In this document: one piece after another, positions 1-6,995 of the stretch
Layout: each line of letters begins with the position of its first letter
Position numbering within the stretch: the stretch's first letter is position 1
Source of the DNA: Pseudomonadota bacterium
GTDB taxonomy: Bacteria; Pseudomonadota; Gammaproteobacteria; Burkholderiales; Rhodocyclaceae
DNA length: 7,614 bases
Reading direction: 5' to 3'
Assembly (NCBI GenBank): GCA_023459095.1
Contig: JAEWVQ010000206.1
Location: 1-7,614 of the forward strand
The notes under the pieces: model-generated
Database searches by the model: none
Told to the model about the DNA's origin: nothing
The model's input: only the letters and a program-made list of their open reading frames with translations
Made by a program: the position numbers and the translations under genes

Positions 1-1742
1 GGGTGGAAGCGCGCGCGCCCGTCAGCGGTGGCGAAGCGGTGGTCGGCGAACAAGCGCGCGGTGCCGCCCGCCGCGCCCGGCGCATACGGCCACTGTTGCG
101 GCCCACGGGCATCGAGCACGGCATGCGACAGGCCGCTCATGTCGCAGTCGCGCCCGGCCGACAGCGCGACGTGTTCGGCGAACACCGCAGCCGCGTCGGG
201 CCACTCGAAACCGGCCTCGGTGCGACCGAGACGGCGCGCCAGACGGCGGGCGAAATCGGCGGCGATCGCCCAGTCGGCACGCGCCTCGCCGGGCGCCGGC
301 ACCGCGGCGCGCACGCGGCTGACGCGGCGCTCGGAATTGGTCACCGTGCCCGCCTTCTCGCCCCAGCTCGCCGCCGGCAGCAGCAGGTCGGCATGGGCCG
401 CGGTTTCGGTGTCGGCGAACGCTTCCTGGACCACGACGAACTCCGCCGCCTCCAGCGCGGCGCGCACGCTGGCTTGGTCGGGGAGCGACTGCGCCGGATT
501 GGTGCACGCGATCCACACCGCCTTCACCCGCCCCGCGGCAAGCGCCTCGAACAGCTCCACCGCGGCCAGCCCGGGCGCCGCGGGCAGCGCCGGCACGCCC
601 CACAGGGCGGCGAGCTCGGCGCGGTCGGCGGCGCTGGCGGGGTCACGGAGGGCGGGCAGGATCGTCGCCATCGCGCCGACCTCGCGCCCCCCCATGGCGT
701 TGGGCTGGCCGGTGAGCGAGATCGGCCCCGCCCCCGGCCGGCCAATCTGCGCGGTGGCCAGGTGCAGATGGATGAGCGCGGCGTTGTTGGCGACGCCGTG
801 ATGCGACTGGTTGAGCCCCTGGCACCACAGCGACAGCGCGGCACGCGCGCCTCCGAAGCGGCGCGCCGCGTCGACGATCTGCGCCGCGGGCACGCCGCAG
901 GCGGCGGCGACCTCGCCCGGCGCGCAGGCGGCAAGCGAAGCGCGCAGGGCATCGAAGCCGCAGGTGTGATCGCGGATGAAGTCATGATCGATCAGGTCTT
1001 CGGCGACCAGCACGTGCAGCATCGCGCCGTACAGCAGCACGTCGCTGCCCGGCGCGATCTGCAGGTGAAGATCGGCGAACTCCGCGGTCTCGGTGCGGCG
1101 CGGATCGACCACGGTGACGAAGAGCGCCGGATTGGCGCGCTTCGCGTCCTCGATGCGGCGAAACACGATGGGGTGGGCCCACGCCGGATTGGCGCCGGCG
1201 ATCAGCAGGTGGTCGGCGAGCGCGAGGTCCTCGTAGCAGGTCGGCACGCTGTCGGCGCCGAGCGTGCCCTTGTAGCCGGCGACCGCGCTCGACATGCACA
1301 GGCGCGAGTTGGAGTCGATGTTGTTGGTGCCGACCAGGGCGCGTGCGAGCTTGTTGAAGACGTAGTAGTCCTCGGTGAGCAACTGGCCGGAGACGTAGAA
1401 CGCGACCGCGTCGGGACCGTGGCGGCGGATGATGTCGGCGAAGCGCGCGGCGGCGCTATCGAGGGCCTGCGCCCACGTCACGCGCCGGCGCCCCTGGGCG
1501 CGCGCGGCGCGCAGCTCAGGATGAAGGGCGCGCCCTCCGGGCGCAGCGGCCAGATGCAGGGTCGCGCCCTTGGTGCACAGGCGGCCGGCATTCGCCGGGT
1601 GCGCGGGGTCGCCGCGCACGCCGGTGATGCGCTGGCGGTCATGCTCGATGATCACGCCGCAGCCGGTGCCGCAGTAGCAGCACACCGAGCGCGTTTCGTC
1701 GGCCTTCGCGCCGGGATCGGCGAGCGTCATATTCGGCTCCAT
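1..1742 (-). CDS. nasA: Assimilatory nitrate reductase, molybdopterin catalytic subunit (3' end cut by window)
   Basis: Cytoplasmic Mo-bis-MGD enzyme reducing nitrate to nitrite for assimilation. The visible 580 residues form one uninterrupted frame that leaves the window at base 1; NasA proteins are usually about 700-900 residues, so the C-terminus is missing. An N-terminal [4Fe-4S] site is visible: Cys21-x2-Cys24-x3-Cys28 (within VCCYCGTGCGV) and Cys56 in GRLCTKG, whose Lys58 is the conserved electron-relay lysine. Cys149 in SNSRLCMSS sits where the Mo-ligating cysteine of Nap/Nas enzymes lies. Later family signatures include GANPAWAHP, SLTGQPNAMGGREVG and GEKAGTVTNSERR. There is no Tat signal, fitting the assimilatory rather than the periplasmic NapA type. 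The chosen ATG at 1742 follows AAGGAG with an 8-nt gap; a second in-frame ATG at 1730 is also possible (GGAG 8 nt upstream). It lies 23 bp after the flavoprotein gene, last visible gene of the operon. Whether a C-terminal [2Fe-2S] domain or a nitrite reductase follows cannot be seen. Confidence 0.95.
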   Translation of the reverse strand, partial: MEPNMTLADPGAKADETRSVCCYCGTGCGVIIEHDRQRITGVRGDPAHPANAGRLCTKGATLHLAAAPGGRALHPELRAARAQGRRRVTWAQALDSAAARFADIIRRHGPDAVAFYVSGQLLTEDYYVFNKLARALVGTNNIDSNSRLCMSSAVAGYKGTLGADSVPTCYEDLALADHLLIAGANPAWAHPIVFRRIEDAKRANPALFVTVVDPRRTETAEFADLHLQIAPGSDVLLYGAMLHVLVAEDLIDHDFIRDHTCGFDALRASLAACAPGEVAAACGVPAAQIVDAARRFGGARAALSLWCQGLNQSHHGVANNAALIHLHLATAQIGRPGAGPISLTGQPNAMGGREVGAMATILPALRDPASAADRAELAALWGVPALPAAPGLAAVELFEALAAGRVKAVWIACTNPAQSLPDQASVRAALEAAEFVVVQEAFADTETAAHADLLLPAASWGEKAGTVTNSERRVSRVRAAVPAPGEARADWAIAADFARRLARRLGRTEAGFEWPDAAAVFAEHVALSAGRDCDMSGLSHAVLDARGPQQWPYAPGAAGGTARLFADHRFATADGRARFH

Positions 1743-1765
1743 GTGTCGACTCCTTCTCTGGCCGC

Positions 1766-3016
1766 TCAGGCCGCCGGCGCAAGCGCCGATTCGGCGAAGC
1801 CCCGGCCGAACATCAGGCGGTCGCGGATCGCACCGAGCGCACGCCCCTCGCGCACGAGCTCGAAAAACCAGGCGCCGTCGGCGGTGTCGCCGACCATCAC
1901 CGCGCCGGCAAGCCGGTCGTCCTTGACCACCAGCTTCTTGTAGATACCGGCGGCGGGGTCGTGAAGCACGATCTCGTCGCAGTCCTCGCCGCCCATGAAC
2001 GCGCCCGCGGAGAACACCTCGATGCCGGTGACCTTGAGCCGGGTCGCGGTCACCGAGCCCTGGTAGCGCCCGATGCCGTGGCCGGCGAGATGGTTGGCGC
2101 AGACCCGGGCCTGCTCGAACAGCGGCGCCACCAGGCCGTAGGCGGTGCCGCGGTGGCTGACGCACTCGCCCACCGCGTAGATGCGCGGGTCGGTGACGCT
2201 CTGCAGGGTGTCGTTGACCACGATGCCGCGTTCGCAATGCAGCCCGGCGGCTTCGGCGAGCGCGCTGTTGGGGCGGACGCCGGCGGCCACGACCACGAGC
2301 CCGGCGGGCAACTCGACACCGTCGTCCAGACGCAGCGCGGCGACGCGCCCGTCGGCGCCGGCGACGAAGGCCGCGGTGCGTGCGCGCAGGCGGAACTGCA
2401 TGCCGCGGGCTTCGAGTGCGGTCTGCAGCAACTCGGCCGCGGCGCGGTCGAGCTGGCGGTCCATGATCCAGCCGCCGAGGTGCACCACGGTCACCGCCAT
2501 GCCACGCCGCGCCAGACCGTTGGCCGCCTCCAGGCCGAGCAGGCCGGCGCCGACCACCACCGCATGACGGTGCTGCCGCGCCGCGGCGATCATCGCCTCG
2601 GTGTCGGCGATGTCGCGGTAGGCGAGCACGCCGGGCAGCTCCGAGCCCGGCACCGGCGGCCTATGGGGGCACGAGCCGGTGGCGAGCAGCAGGCGGTCGT
2701 AGGGGGCCTCGATCATCGCCCCGCCTTCACCCGCGGCGCGCACCACACGGCGTGCGCGGTCGATGGCCACGACCGCGCACCCGGCATGGAGGGTGATGCC
2801 GTGGGTGCGATACCAGTCGAGATCGTTGAGCATGATCTCGGCCACGCTCATTTCGCCGGCCAGCACCGGCGACAGCAGGATGCGGTTGTAGTTGCCGTGC
2901 GGCTCGGCACCGAACACGGTGATGTCGAAGCCCCCGGGTGCCTGTTTCAGCAACTCCTCCAGGGTCTTCACCCCGGCCATGCCGTTGCCGACCATGACGA
3001 GTTTCTGCTTGCCCAC
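1766..3016 (-). CDS. NirB N-terminal-like / NasC-like FAD- and NAD(P)H-dependent oxidoreductase
   Basis: A 416-residue flavoprotein, probably moving NAD(P)H electrons to NasA or to a nitrite reductase. Visible motifs: the FAD-binding glycine motif GNGMAG at residues 10-15; the NirB-type segment YNRILLSPVLAGE at 43-55; ATGSCPHRP at 112-120; the NAD(P)-binding GAGLLGLEAA at 156-165; and the second FAD motif IYAVGEC followed by HRGTAYGLVAPLFEQA. This pattern is closest to the N-terminal half of the NADH nitrite reductase large subunit NirB, but the protein ends before any [2Fe-2S] (BFD-like) or siroheme domain. It is therefore a stand-alone reductase comparable in role to Klebsiella NasC. The GTG start is chosen because GGGAGGAG lies 6 nt upstream; the open frame continues far upstream only through the overlapping cobA gene, and the in-frame ATG at 2995 would cut into the FAD fold. 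Its start is 14 bp after the cobA stop. The electron acceptor (NasA or nitrite reductase) is inference. Confidence 0.9.
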   Translation of the reverse strand: MGKQKLVMVGNGMAGVKTLEELLKQAPGGFDITVFGAEPHGNYNRILLSPVLAGEMSVAEIMLNDLDWYRTHGITLHAGCAVVAIDRARRVVRAAGEGGAMIEAPYDRLLLATGSCPHRPPVPGSELPGVLAYRDIADTEAMIAAARQHRHAVVVGAGLLGLEAANGLARRGMAVTVVHLGGWIMDRQLDRAAAELLQTALEARGMQFRLRARTAAFVAGADGRVAALRLDDGVELPAGLVVVAAGVRPNSALAEAAGLHCERGIVVNDTLQSVTDPRIYAVGECVSHRGTAYGLVAPLFEQARVCANHLAGHGIGRYQGSVTATRLKVTGIEVFSAGAFMGGEDCDEIVLHDPAAGIYKKLVVKDDRLAGAVMVGDTADGAWFFELVREGRALGAIRDRLMFGRGFAESALAPAA

Positions 3017-3030
3017 GGCGCGCTCCTCCC

Positions 3031-3804
3031 TCAGGCCGCAAGCCCGCCGACGACCGGCTGTCCGGGCACGGCGGCACGGGCGAAGGCGGCGACCGCGCCG
3101 ACCACGACGATCACCGGCGAGGCCAGCTCGGCGGCGGCCACCGACGCCGGCAGATCGGCCAGGCGCGCCTTGACCTGGCGCTGCGCGGCCAGCGTCCCGG
3201 AGGCGATCGCCGCCGCCGGGGTGTCCGGCGCCAGGCCGGCGGCGATCAGCCGGGCGACGATATTGAGCAGGCGGCCCAGGCCCATGTAGATCACCAGAGT
3301 GGTGCCGCTGGCGGCGAGCGCCGCCCAGTTCGGCTCGCCGCAGCCGTCGCCGGCGGTACCGGTGACCAAGGTGACGCCGTGGGTGTGGGCGCGATGGGTG
3401 ACCGGAATGCCGGCGGCCGCGGGCACCGCGATTCCCGCGGTGAGCCCGGGCACCACTTCGGCGGCCAGCCCGGCGGCGGCGAGCGCCTCGACCTCCTCGC
3501 CGCCGCGGCCGAACACATGGGGGTCGCCGCCCTTCAGACGGACCACGGTGCACCCGCGCCGCGCATAGCGCACCATCAGGCGGTGGATGAAGTCCTGCGC
3601 GGTGTGCGGCCGGCCGGGGGCCTTGCCGCCGCGCTTGCCGACCTTGAGCACACGCGCCTGCGGCCGCACCAAGGCGAGGACCTCGGCCGAGACCAGGTCG
3701 TCGGCGAGCACGATCTCGGCCTCTTCGGAGAGGATGCGCGCCGCGCGCAGGGTGAGCAGGTCCGCGGCGCCCGGGCCGGCACCGATCAGGTAGATCCTGG
3801 ACAT
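3031..3804 (-). CDS. cobA: Uroporphyrinogen-III C-methyltransferase (SUMT, CobA type)
   Basis: Cytoplasmic SAM-dependent enzyme that methylates uroporphyrinogen III at C2 and C7 to precorrin-2, the first committed step to siroheme and cobalamin. The 257-residue length fits the single-domain family. Motifs: YLIGAGPG at residues 5-12 followed by DLLTLRA; VRLKGGDPHVFGRGGEE at 88-104; VVPGLTAGIAVPAAAGIPVTHR, the conserved SUMT segment; LVTGT; and VIYMGL. The glycine-rich loop reads GAGPGAADLLT rather than the commoner GPGDPELLT, a mild variation. There is no CysG-type dehydrogenase/ferrochelatase domain, so the later siroheme steps must be encoded elsewhere. The ATG at 3804 has AGGAG 6 nt upstream; the longer frame to 3879 runs into nrtD and lacks a convincing ribosome-binding site. 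It starts 17 bp after nrtD and ends 14 bp before the flavoprotein gene. Inference: it provides extra siroheme for assimilatory nitrite reductase when the pathway is switched on. Other names in use for this gene in nas loci are nasE-, sumT- or cysG-like. Confidence 0.93.
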   Translation of the reverse strand: MSRIYLIGAGPGAADLLTLRAARILSEEAEIVLADDLVSAEVLALVRPQARVLKVGKRGGKAPGRPHTAQDFIHRLMVRYARRGCTVVRLKGGDPHVFGRGGEEVEALAAAGLAAEVVPGLTAGIAVPAAAGIPVTHRAHTHGVTLVTGTAGDGCGEPNWAALAASGTTLVIYMGLGRLLNIVARLIAAGLAPDTPAAAIASGTLAAQRQVKARLADLPASVAAAELASPVIVVVGAVAAFARAAVPGQPVVGGLAA

Positions 3805-3821
3805 GAATGTCTCCTGGCGCG

Positions 3822-4628
3822 TCAGGCGGCTACGCGCAGCTGCTTCTGGTAGAGGAATTCCATGATCGCCGCGCGGCATTCGCCGAACTGCGGGTCATGG
3901 GCGAGCGCCAGGCGGTCGCGCGGGCGTTCGAGTTTCACCTCGAGGATCTCGCCGATGGTCGCCGCCGGGCCGTTGGTGAGCATCACCACGCGGTCGGAGA
4001 GCAGCACCGCCTCATCGACGTCGTGGGTCACCATCACCATGGTGGCGCGGGTGGCGGCGAGGATCTTCATCAGCTCGTCCTGCAGGTTGGCGCGGGTGAG
4101 CGCGTCGAGCGCGCCGAAGGGCTCATCCATCAGCAGGATGCGCGGCTGCATGGAGAGCGCGCGGGCGATGCCGACGCGCTGCTTCATGCCGCCGGAGATT
4201 TCGTGCGGGTACTTGTTCTCGGCGTGGGTGAGGCCGACCAGCGCCAGCGCGTCGTGGGTACGCTGCTTGAGTTTGGCCTTGCTTTCCTTGGCCGAAAACA
4301 CGCGCTCGACCGCCAGATGGACGTTGTCGAAGCAGCTCAGCCACGGCAGCAGCGAGTGGTTCTGGAACACCACCGCGCGCTCCGGCCCGGGGCCGGCGAT
4401 CTCGCGCCCGTCGCACAGCATCACCCCGGAGGTCGGGCGGGTGAGCCCGGCGATGAGGTTGAGCAGGGTCGATTTGCCGCAGCCGGAGTGGCCGATCAGG
4501 CTGATGCTCTCGCCCTCGAAGATGTCGAGGTGGATGTCGCGCAGCGCGGTGAAGGTGCTCTTCTTGCGTTTTTGCGTGATCTCGAAGGTCTGGCCGACGT
4601 TCTCGATCTGGACGATTTTCTTGTGCAT
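3822..4628 (-). CDS. nrtD: Nitrate ABC transporter ATP-binding protein (NrtD/NasD type)
   Basis: A 268-residue ATPase that powers nitrate uptake on the cytoplasmic face of the inner membrane. All ABC motifs are intact: Walker A GHSGCGKST at 46-54; Q-loop Gln89 in VVFQNHSLLPW; signature ISGGMKQR at 144-151; Walker B ILLMDEP at 164-170, followed by the D-loop GALD; and the H-loop His202 in VMVTHDVDEAV. Length and sequence fit the NrtD/CmpD/SsuB branch, and the neighbours nrtA and nrtB identify it as the nitrate version. Unlike cyanobacterial NrtC, there is no fused C-terminal substrate-binding domain, so the pump probably uses an NrtD homodimer with an NrtB dimer. The ATG at 4628 has AAGGAG 8 nt upstream, and this ribosome-binding site overlaps the TAA stop of nrtB. 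With a 12-bp gap, translational coupling is likely. Cyanate or taurine transport is a weaker alternative, argued against by the operon partners. Confidence 0.94.
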   Translation of the reverse strand: MHKKIVQIENVGQTFEITQKRKKSTFTALRDIHLDIFEGESISLIGHSGCGKSTLLNLIAGLTRPTSGVMLCDGREIAGPGPERAVVFQNHSLLPWLSCFDNVHLAVERVFSAKESKAKLKQRTHDALALVGLTHAENKYPHEISGGMKQRVGIARALSMQPRILLMDEPFGALDALTRANLQDELMKILAATRATMVMVTHDVDEAVLLSDRVVMLTNGPAATIGEILEVKLERPRDRLALAHDPQFGECRAAIMEFLYQKQLRVAA

Positions 4629-4640
4629 GATCGTGACTCC

Positions 4641-5615
4641 TTAGCGGCTCTCGTAGCTGAAGCGGCGTGCGATCAGCATCAGTATCTGTTCGAGGATCAG
4701 GCCGACCGTGCCGATCACGAAGATGGCGATGATGATGTGCTCGACCTTGAGGTTGTTCCACTCGTCCCACACCCAGAACCCGATGCCGACGCCGCCGGTG
4801 AGCATTTCCGCGGCGACGATCACCAGCCAGGCGGTGCCGATGGACAGGCGGATGCCGGTGAGCATGTAGGGCAGCACCGCCGGGAACAGGATCTTGGTGA
4901 ACACCTTCCATTCGGAGAGGTTCAGTACGCGGGCGACGTTGAGGTAGTCCTGCGGAATGCGGGTGACGCCCTGGGCGGTGTTCATGATCATCGGCCAGAT
5001 CGAGCAGATGAAGATGGTCCAGGTCGCGGCCGGGTCGGCGCGCTGGAACACGAGCAGGCCGATCGGCAGCCAGGCCAGCGGCGACACCGGGCGCAGCAGG
5101 CTGATGAGGGGGTTCATCATCTGCGCCAGCACCGCGAAGCGCCCCAGCATGAAGCCGGCCGGAATGCCCACCAGCGCGGCGATGCCGAAGCCGATGGCGA
5201 CGCGCTCGAGCGAGGCCAGCACGTTCCAGCCGATGCCCTGGTCGTTGGGGCCTTCGCGGTAGAAGGGGTCGGAGAACAGGGCCACCGCCGCCTCCCAGGT
5301 CTTGCCCGGGCCCGGCATGCCGCCGCCGTTGAGGGTGGCGAGGTGCCACAGGCCGATCAGCAGGGCGAGGCCGAAGAGCGGCGGCAGCACGACCCGCGCC
5401 ACGCCCCTGAGGCCGTCCCCGAGACGCCCGGATGCCGGCTCGGCGCTCGCCGCAGGCCGGGTCTTTGCCGTCTCGGCCTGCGCCGCGCTGGCCTTTGCCG
5501 GCGCCGCCGCGCCCCCTTCTGCGTGCACCGGCCCGCCGCCGCACACGACCATGGGCGCCACGCCGCTGCACGCTACGCCGTCGAGTCCATCCTTGATCAC
5601 TGCGGTATTCATCAT
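4641..5615 (-). CDS. nrtB: Nitrate ABC transporter permease (NrtB type)
   Basis: A 324-residue inner-membrane permease of the binding-protein-dependent transport family. About six hydrophobic stretches are visible, at roughly residues 74-93, 133-156, 172-190, 196-213, 250-270 and 292-315. The EAA-type cytoplasmic loop that docks the ATPase is at about 226-250 (ARVLNLSEWKVFTKILFPAV), and MPGPGKTWEA after the first helix is typical of the NrtB/SsuC group. The N-terminus carries about 70 residues before the first helix, rich in Ala, Pro and Lys and probably cytoplasmic and disordered. Two adjacent ATGs (5615 and 5612) are possible; GGGGAG lies only 3 nt before the first and 6 nt before the second, so initiation at 5612 (one residue shorter) may be preferred. 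The gene is 13 bp downstream of nrtA and 12 bp upstream of nrtD. Nitrate as substrate rests on the nasA operon context; nitrite may also be carried. Confidence 0.93.
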   Translation of the reverse strand: MMNTAVIKDGLDGVACSGVAPMVVCGGGPVHAEGGAAAPAKASAAQAETAKTRPAASAEPASGRLGDGLRGVARVVLPPLFGLALLIGLWHLATLNGGGMPGPGKTWEAAVALFSDPFYREGPNDQGIGWNVLASLERVAIGFGIAALVGIPAGFMLGRFAVLAQMMNPLISLLRPVSPLAWLPIGLLVFQRADPAATWTIFICSIWPMIMNTAQGVTRIPQDYLNVARVLNLSEWKVFTKILFPAVLPYMLTGIRLSIGTAWLVIVAAEMLTGGVGIGFWVWDEWNNLKVEHIIIAIFVIGTVGLILEQILMLIARRFSYESR

Positions 5616-5628
5616 GCGCTCCCCACCC

Positions 5629-6888
5629 TCAGGCCTTGACCTTGAATGCCCCGGCGTACTTCGCCGGCTCGCTGCCGTCCCACACCGTGCCGTCGATCAG
5701 CTTCGAACTGCGCATCTCGCCCTTGGGCAGGGCCACGCCGGCGGCGGTGGCGGCCTGCTTGTAGAGGTCGATGCGGTTGATCGCCTTCGCCACCGCCAGG
5801 TAGTCGGGATCGCGGTCGATCAGGCCCCAGCGCCGATGCTGGGTCAGGAACCACATGCCGTCCGACAGCCAGGGGAAGGTCACCGCGCCGTCGTTGAAGA
5901 AGCGCATTGCATGGGCGTCGTCCCAGGTCCGCCCCAGGCCGTTTTCGTAGCGCCCCAGCATGCGGCCGAGAATCACGTCCATGTCGGTGTTTACGTAGGA
6001 GCGTGCGGCAATGGTTTCGGCGGTGGTGCGGCGGTTGGCCTGCGAGGCATCGATCCAGCGCGATGCCTCGAGCACCGCCGCGGTCAGCGCACGCGCGCTG
6101 TTCGGGTGCTTCGCCACCCAGTCGGCGGTGGTGCCGAGCACCTTCTCGGGGTGATCGGTCCAGATCTCCTGGGTGGTCACCGCGGTGAAGCCGACCTTGT
6201 CGATGATCGCGCGCTGGTTCCACGGCTCGCCGACACAGAAACCGTGCATGTTGCCGACGCGCGCGTTGGCGACCATCTGCGGCGGCGGCACGACGATGGC
6301 TTTGACGTCCTGGAACGGGTGGATGTCATGCGCCGCCAGCCAGTAGTACAGCCACATCGCATGGGTGCCGGTGGGGAAGGTCTGGGCGAAGGTGTAGGTG
6401 CCGGGTGCGCTGGCGGCGACCACCTTCTTCAGCCCGGCGCCGTCGCTGGCGCCCTTGTCCTTCATCTGCGCGGCGAGGGTGATCGCCTGGCCGTTGTTGT
6501 TGAGGGTCATCAGCACCGCCATGTCCTTCTTCGGCCCACCGATGCCCAGATGCACGCCGTACACCAGCCCGTAGAGCACGTGCGCGGCATCGAGCTCGCC
6601 CGACACCAGCTTGTCGCGCACCGCCGCCCAACTCGCCTCCTTGCTGGGCACGATCTTGATCCCGTACTTGGCGTCGAACTTCTGCGTTGCCGCCATCACC
6701 ACCGAGGCGCAATCGGTCAGCGGAATGAAGCCGACGCGGATCTCCGTCTTCTCCGGGGCATCGGAACCGGCGGCCCAGGCGCCGCCCGGAAACAGGCCGG
6801 CCAGCAGGGAAGCCGTTCCGACCGCGGCGCCGGCCTTGAGGAAGCCACGGCGGGACAGTTCGGGGGTCGTGGTGCTCGGTTTGCTCAT
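5629..6888 (-). CDS. nrtA: Nitrate-binding protein of ABC transporter, Tat-exported (NrtA/NasF type)
   Basis: A 419-residue periplasmic substrate-binding protein of the NrtA/CmpA family that delivers nitrate (possibly nitrite) to NrtB. The N-terminus is a clear twin-arginine signal: SRRGFLK at residues 12-18, then a hydrophobic alanine/glycine/leucine stretch and a likely cleavage site near AWA|A at residue 39. The mature part begins with EIRVGFIPLTDCASVVMA, a typical NrtA-like first strand and ligand loop. Further family-like segments include SWAAVRDKLVSGELDAAHVL, PPPQMVANARVGNMHGFCVGEPWN and GAVTFPWLSDGMWFL. The signal peptide separates it from NasS, the cytoplasmic sensor of similar fold. 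The ATG at 6888 is chosen because AAGGAG lies 6 nt upstream and the Tat motif follows at the right distance. An in-frame ATG at 6930 lies inside the terminator hairpin with no spacing from its purine tract and is rejected. It is the first operon gene, just after the attenuator. Confidence 0.95.
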   Translation of the reverse strand: MSKPSTTTPELSRRGFLKAGAAVGTASLLAGLFPGGAWAAGSDAPEKTEIRVGFIPLTDCASVVMAATQKFDAKYGIKIVPSKEASWAAVRDKLVSGELDAAHVLYGLVYGVHLGIGGPKKDMAVLMTLNNNGQAITLAAQMKDKGASDGAGLKKVVAASAPGTYTFAQTFPTGTHAMWLYYWLAAHDIHPFQDVKAIVVPPPQMVANARVGNMHGFCVGEPWNQRAIIDKVGFTAVTTQEIWTDHPEKVLGTTADWVAKHPNSARALTAAVLEASRWIDASQANRRTTAETIAARSYVNTDMDVILGRMLGRYENGLGRTWDDAHAMRFFNDGAVTFPWLSDGMWFLTQHRRWGLIDRDPDYLAVAKAINRIDLYKQAATAAGVALPKGEMRSSKLIDGTVWDGSEPAKYAGAFKVKA

Positions 6889-6910
6889 GTTGCACTCCTT
6901 GCGTGATCCA

Positions 6911-6965
6911 GAAACGAAAAAGGCGTCCATCTCCTCACCGCCTCGTCGCGGGGGAAATGGACGCC
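6911..6965 (-). terminator. Intrinsic terminator (attenuator) in the nrtA leader
   Basis: On the transcribed strand GGCGTCCAT (6965-6957) pairs perfectly with ATGGACGCC (6930-6922), immediately followed by TTTTT (6921-6917) and another T-rich stretch. The stem extends inward by U·G, U-A, C-G and C-G pairs. It lies between the predicted start and nrtA, so it should stop transcription before the operon unless prevented. Its 5' arm is shared with the second hexaloop hairpin (6973-6958), making the two structures mutually exclusive. Confidence 0.9.
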
Positions 6966-6973
6966 GTTGTCCA
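6958..6973 (-). promoter_or_regulatory. ANTAR target hairpin P2 (hexaloop AACGGC), antiterminator
   Basis: On the RNA strand TGGAC (6973-6969) pairs with GTCCA (6962-6958) around the six-base loop AACGGC (6968-6963). Loop position 1 is A and position 4 is G, as known for ANTAR-bound hairpins. The loop is identical to that of the upstream hairpin. The 3' side of this stem is part of the terminator 5' arm (6965-6957), so forming P2 prevents the terminator. The 5-bp stem is short and would plausibly need protein to win over the 9-bp terminator stem. Confidence 0.82.
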
Positions 6974-6995
6974 GTGTTCGGTCAGGTCATCGAAC

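Noticed and set aside
3..1943. 646-residue plus-strand open frame opposite nasA
   Set aside because: Arginine-, alanine- and glycine-rich, with no recognisable domain. It lies antisense to clear NasA motifs; long mirrored frames are expected in GC-rich coding DNA.
1961..3289. 442-residue plus-strand open frame opposite the flavoprotein and cobA
   Set aside because: Antisense shadow spanning two real genes and their gap, with no family motif.
3017..3553. N-terminal extension of the flavoprotein frame giving a 595-residue protein
   Set aside because: The extra 179 residues are arginine-rich, overlap cobA in another frame and have no motif; the GTG at 3016 has a strong ribosome-binding site.
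3807..5639. 610-residue plus-strand open frame rich in His, Asp, Glu and Arg
   Set aside because: It looks charged and repetitive, but this is the mirror of nrtB and nrtD coding bias; both minus-strand genes have intact motifs.
5302..6906. 534-residue plus-strand open frame opposite nrtA
   Set aside because: Antisense shadow of a gene with a clear Tat signal and NrtA motifs.
6889..6930. Earlier in-frame ATG for nrtA at 6930
   Set aside because: This ATG is the first triplet of the terminator 3' arm and has no spacing to a ribosome-binding site; the ATG at 6888 has AAGGAG 6 nt upstream and sets the Tat motif correctly.
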